DNA of 6,797 nucleotides from Pseudomonadota bacterium (GTDB lineage: Bacteria > Pseudomonadota > Alphaproteobacteria > Rhizobiales > Rhizobiaceae): assembly GCA_023388675.1 (NCBI GenBank), contig JAEWFU010000091.1, positions 1 through 6,797 of the forward strand, in the 5' to 3' direction. The number at the start of each line of letters is the position of its first letter. Within the stretch, counting starts at the first letter, position 1. Made by a program: the position numbers and the translations under genes. This document shows, piece after piece, positions 5,336 through 6,797 of the stretch. The notes beneath the pieces are model-generated. The model was not told the DNA's origin. It made no database searches and saw only the letters and a list, made by a program, of their open reading frames with translations.

Positions 5336-6797
5336 GCAGTCTCGGCTGTGTTGGCCTTCTTGCGGCGCTTGTGTTGCGCAATGCGCTTCGGCGCATGGGA
5401 TTTCAGGGCGTCACCTCGACCGGACAGGCTCGGATTCGTCATGAAATATTCCTGCGCGTTGAACGGTTCCTCTCCCTCCTCGGGCGTCATCCGCCGCGAG
5501 GTACCGTCCGCCAATACTTCGAAACTTTGCTGGTTGTCCATGATGTTTCCGAGCATGATCTGGCCCAGCACCTGTTCATGCACAGTCGCGTTGGTGATCG
5601 GCACCAGCGTCTCCACACGGCGATCGAGATTGCGGGGCATCAGATCCGCCGAACTGATGTAGACGATCGCATCGTCTGACGGCAGGCCGTGACCGTTGCC
5701 GAAACAGTAGATGCGGCTGTGTTCAAGGAAACGGCCGACGATCGACTTGACGCGGATGTTTTCCGACAGGCCAGGCACCTGCGGGCGAAGGCAGCAGATG
5801 CCGCGCACCACAAGATCCACCTCGACGCCGGCGCGGCTTGCATCATAAAGCGCATCGATGATCATCGGATCGACCAGCGAGTTCATCTTCATCCAGATCC
5901 GGGCCGGCTTGCCCGCGGCCACGAACTCCTTCTCGGCCCGAATGTGCTCGAGGATGCGGTTTCGCAGCGTCAACGGCGAGATGGCGAGATGCATCTCGTT
6001 AGCGGGTTCCGCGTAGCCGGTGATAAAATTGAACACCTGCGCGACATCGCGCGCGATCACCGGGTCGGACGTGAAGTAGGACAGATCGGTGTAGATGCGC
6101 GCGGTGATCGGGTGGTAGTTGCCCGTGCCCAGATGCACGTAGTTGCGCAGCTTGCCGTCCTCCCGGCGCACCACAAGCGACATCTTCGAATGCGTCTTCA
6201 ACTCGATGAAGCCGAAGACGACCTGCACGCCCGCGCGCTCGAGATCGCGCGCCCAGCGGATGTTCGCCTCCTCGTCGAAGCGCGCCTTGAGTTCGACCAG
6301 AGCCGTCACCGATTTGCCGCTTTCGGCCGCATCGATCAGCGCACGCACGATCGGGCTGTCGTTGGAGGTGCGGTAGAGCGTCTGCTTGATGGCGACGACT
6401 TCCGGGTCCATCGCAGCCTGGCGCAGGAACTGCACGACCACGTCGAAGCTCTCATAGGGGTGATGGACGACGATGTCCTTCTCGCGGATCGCGGCGAAGC
6501 AATCACCGCCATGCTCGCGGATGCGCTCGGGGAAGCGCGGATTGTACGGCGTGAACTTCAGATCATCGCGCGGCAGGGCGACGATCTCCGATATCTGGTT
6601 CACCGCCAGCGGACCCTTCAGCACGCTGATGCGTGAGGAGCCGACACCAAGCTCACTGGCGACAAAATCGCGCAAACTCTCCGGCATCTCGTCGTCGAAC
6701 TCGATGCGGATCACCTGGCCCCTGCGGCGGCGTTTCAACGCGCTTTCGAACAGGCGCACCAGATCCTCCGCCTCCTCCTCGACCTCGATGTCGGAGT
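5332..6797 (-). CDS. ppk: Polyphosphate kinase 1, C-terminal two thirds (start off the right edge)
   Basis: The frame is open to the right edge and gives 487 residues of a protein that is normally about 700-730. Ppk1 reversibly moves the gamma-phosphate of ATP onto a growing polyphosphate chain. Family marks in order: [68 protein letters not shown], then ELKTHSK with the histidine at 6192-6190 that matches the autophosphorylated His435 of E. coli PPK, and [19 protein letters not shown] carries the second conserved histidine (5721-5719, E. coli His592), and [17 protein letters not shown] follows. Both phospholipase-D-like catalytic domains are therefore intact. After the usual end there is a tail of about 60 residues finishing with a Lys/Arg-rich stretch ([15 protein letters not shown]), of unknown role. 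The N-terminal and most of the head domain lie outside the window. It is the upstream gene of a ppk-ppx operon. Confidence 0.96.
   Translation of the reverse strand, partial: SDIEVEEEAEDLVRLFESALKRRRRGQVIRIEFDDEMPESLRDFVASELGVGSSRISVLKGPLAVNQISEIVALPRDDLKFTPYNPRFPERIREHGGDCFAAIREKDIVVHHPYESFDVVVQFLRQAAMDPEVVAIKQTLYRTSNDSPIVRALIDAAESGKSVTALVELKARFDEEANIRWARDLERAGVQVVFGFIELKTHSKMSLVVRREDGKLRNYVHLGTGNYHPITARIYTDLSYFTSDPVIARDVAQVFNFITGYAEPANEMHLAISPLTLRNRILEHIRAEKEFVAAGKPARIWMKMNSLVDPMIIDALYDASRAGVEVDLVVRGICCLRPQVPGLSENIRVKSIVGRFLEHSRIYCFGNGHGLPSDDAIVYISSADLMPRNLDRRVETLVPITNATVHEQVLGQIMLGNIMDNQQSFEVLADGTSRRMTPEEGEEPFNAQEYFMTNPSLSGRGDALKSHAPKRIAQHKRRKKANTAETA

Noticed and set aside
4109..5662. Long plus-strand open frame of 517 codons opposite ppx and the end of ppk
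   Set aside because: It is antisense to two clearly recognisable enzymes, has no family motifs and is rich in Arg, Ala, Gly and His as expected from the reverse complement of GC-rich codons.
5689..6636. Plus-strand open frame of 315 codons opposite ppk
   Set aside because: It is a GC-driven shadow of ppk. The composition is Asp/His/Arg/Ala-heavy, with no domain and no credible ribosome binding site.

Overview
The GC-rich coding sequence and gene content suggest an alphaproteobacterium, most likely of the Hyphomicrobiales (a rhizobial or Phyllobacteriaceae-like genome). The main reasons are an AztD-type zinc chaperone, a ppk-ppx operon with rhizobial-looking proteins, and DUF899 and RibD-C-like accessory genes. 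This placement is inferred from protein character, not from a marker gene. No RNA genes, insertion sequences, CRISPR arrays or integrase genes were seen.

Left part (1-1105): the 5' portion of a minus-strand gene for a secreted beta-propeller-like zinc metallochaperone, AztD, which runs off the left edge. It has a signal peptide, a His/Asp-rich motif and a strong ribosome binding site. Just upstream is a perfect 15-bp palindrome that matches the core of the enterobacterial Zur operator. The gene therefore looks like part of a zinc-starvation response.

Middle part (1106-3804): four plus-strand accessory genes. In order they are a VOC/glyoxalase-fold protein with two plausible starts (exported or cytosolic), two tandem but diverged dihydrofolate-reductase-like (RibD C-terminal domain) proteins, and a DUF899 thioredoxin-like protein with a CPMC motif. 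A GC-rich hairpin with a perfect 11-bp stem separates the VOC gene from the rest. An AT-rich leader with two 19-bp imperfect direct repeats precedes the first DHFR-like gene and looks like an operator. The last three genes probably form one transcription unit. Their joint function is unknown; a redox or xenobiotic detoxification role is only an inference.

Right part (3821-6797): a minus-strand polyphosphate operon. ppk (polyphosphate kinase, C-terminal two thirds visible, both catalytic-region histidines present) is followed by ppx (exopolyphosphatase, complete). The two overlap by ATGA, so synthesis and degradation of polyphosphate are probably translationally coupled. ppx converges on the DUF899 gene with only 16 bp between the stop codons.

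Most of the window is ordinary housekeeping or accessory sequence. The parts most worth a second look are the Zur-like box at aztD, the repeat leader at 1774-1832, the VOC dual start, and the four-gene accessory cluster.
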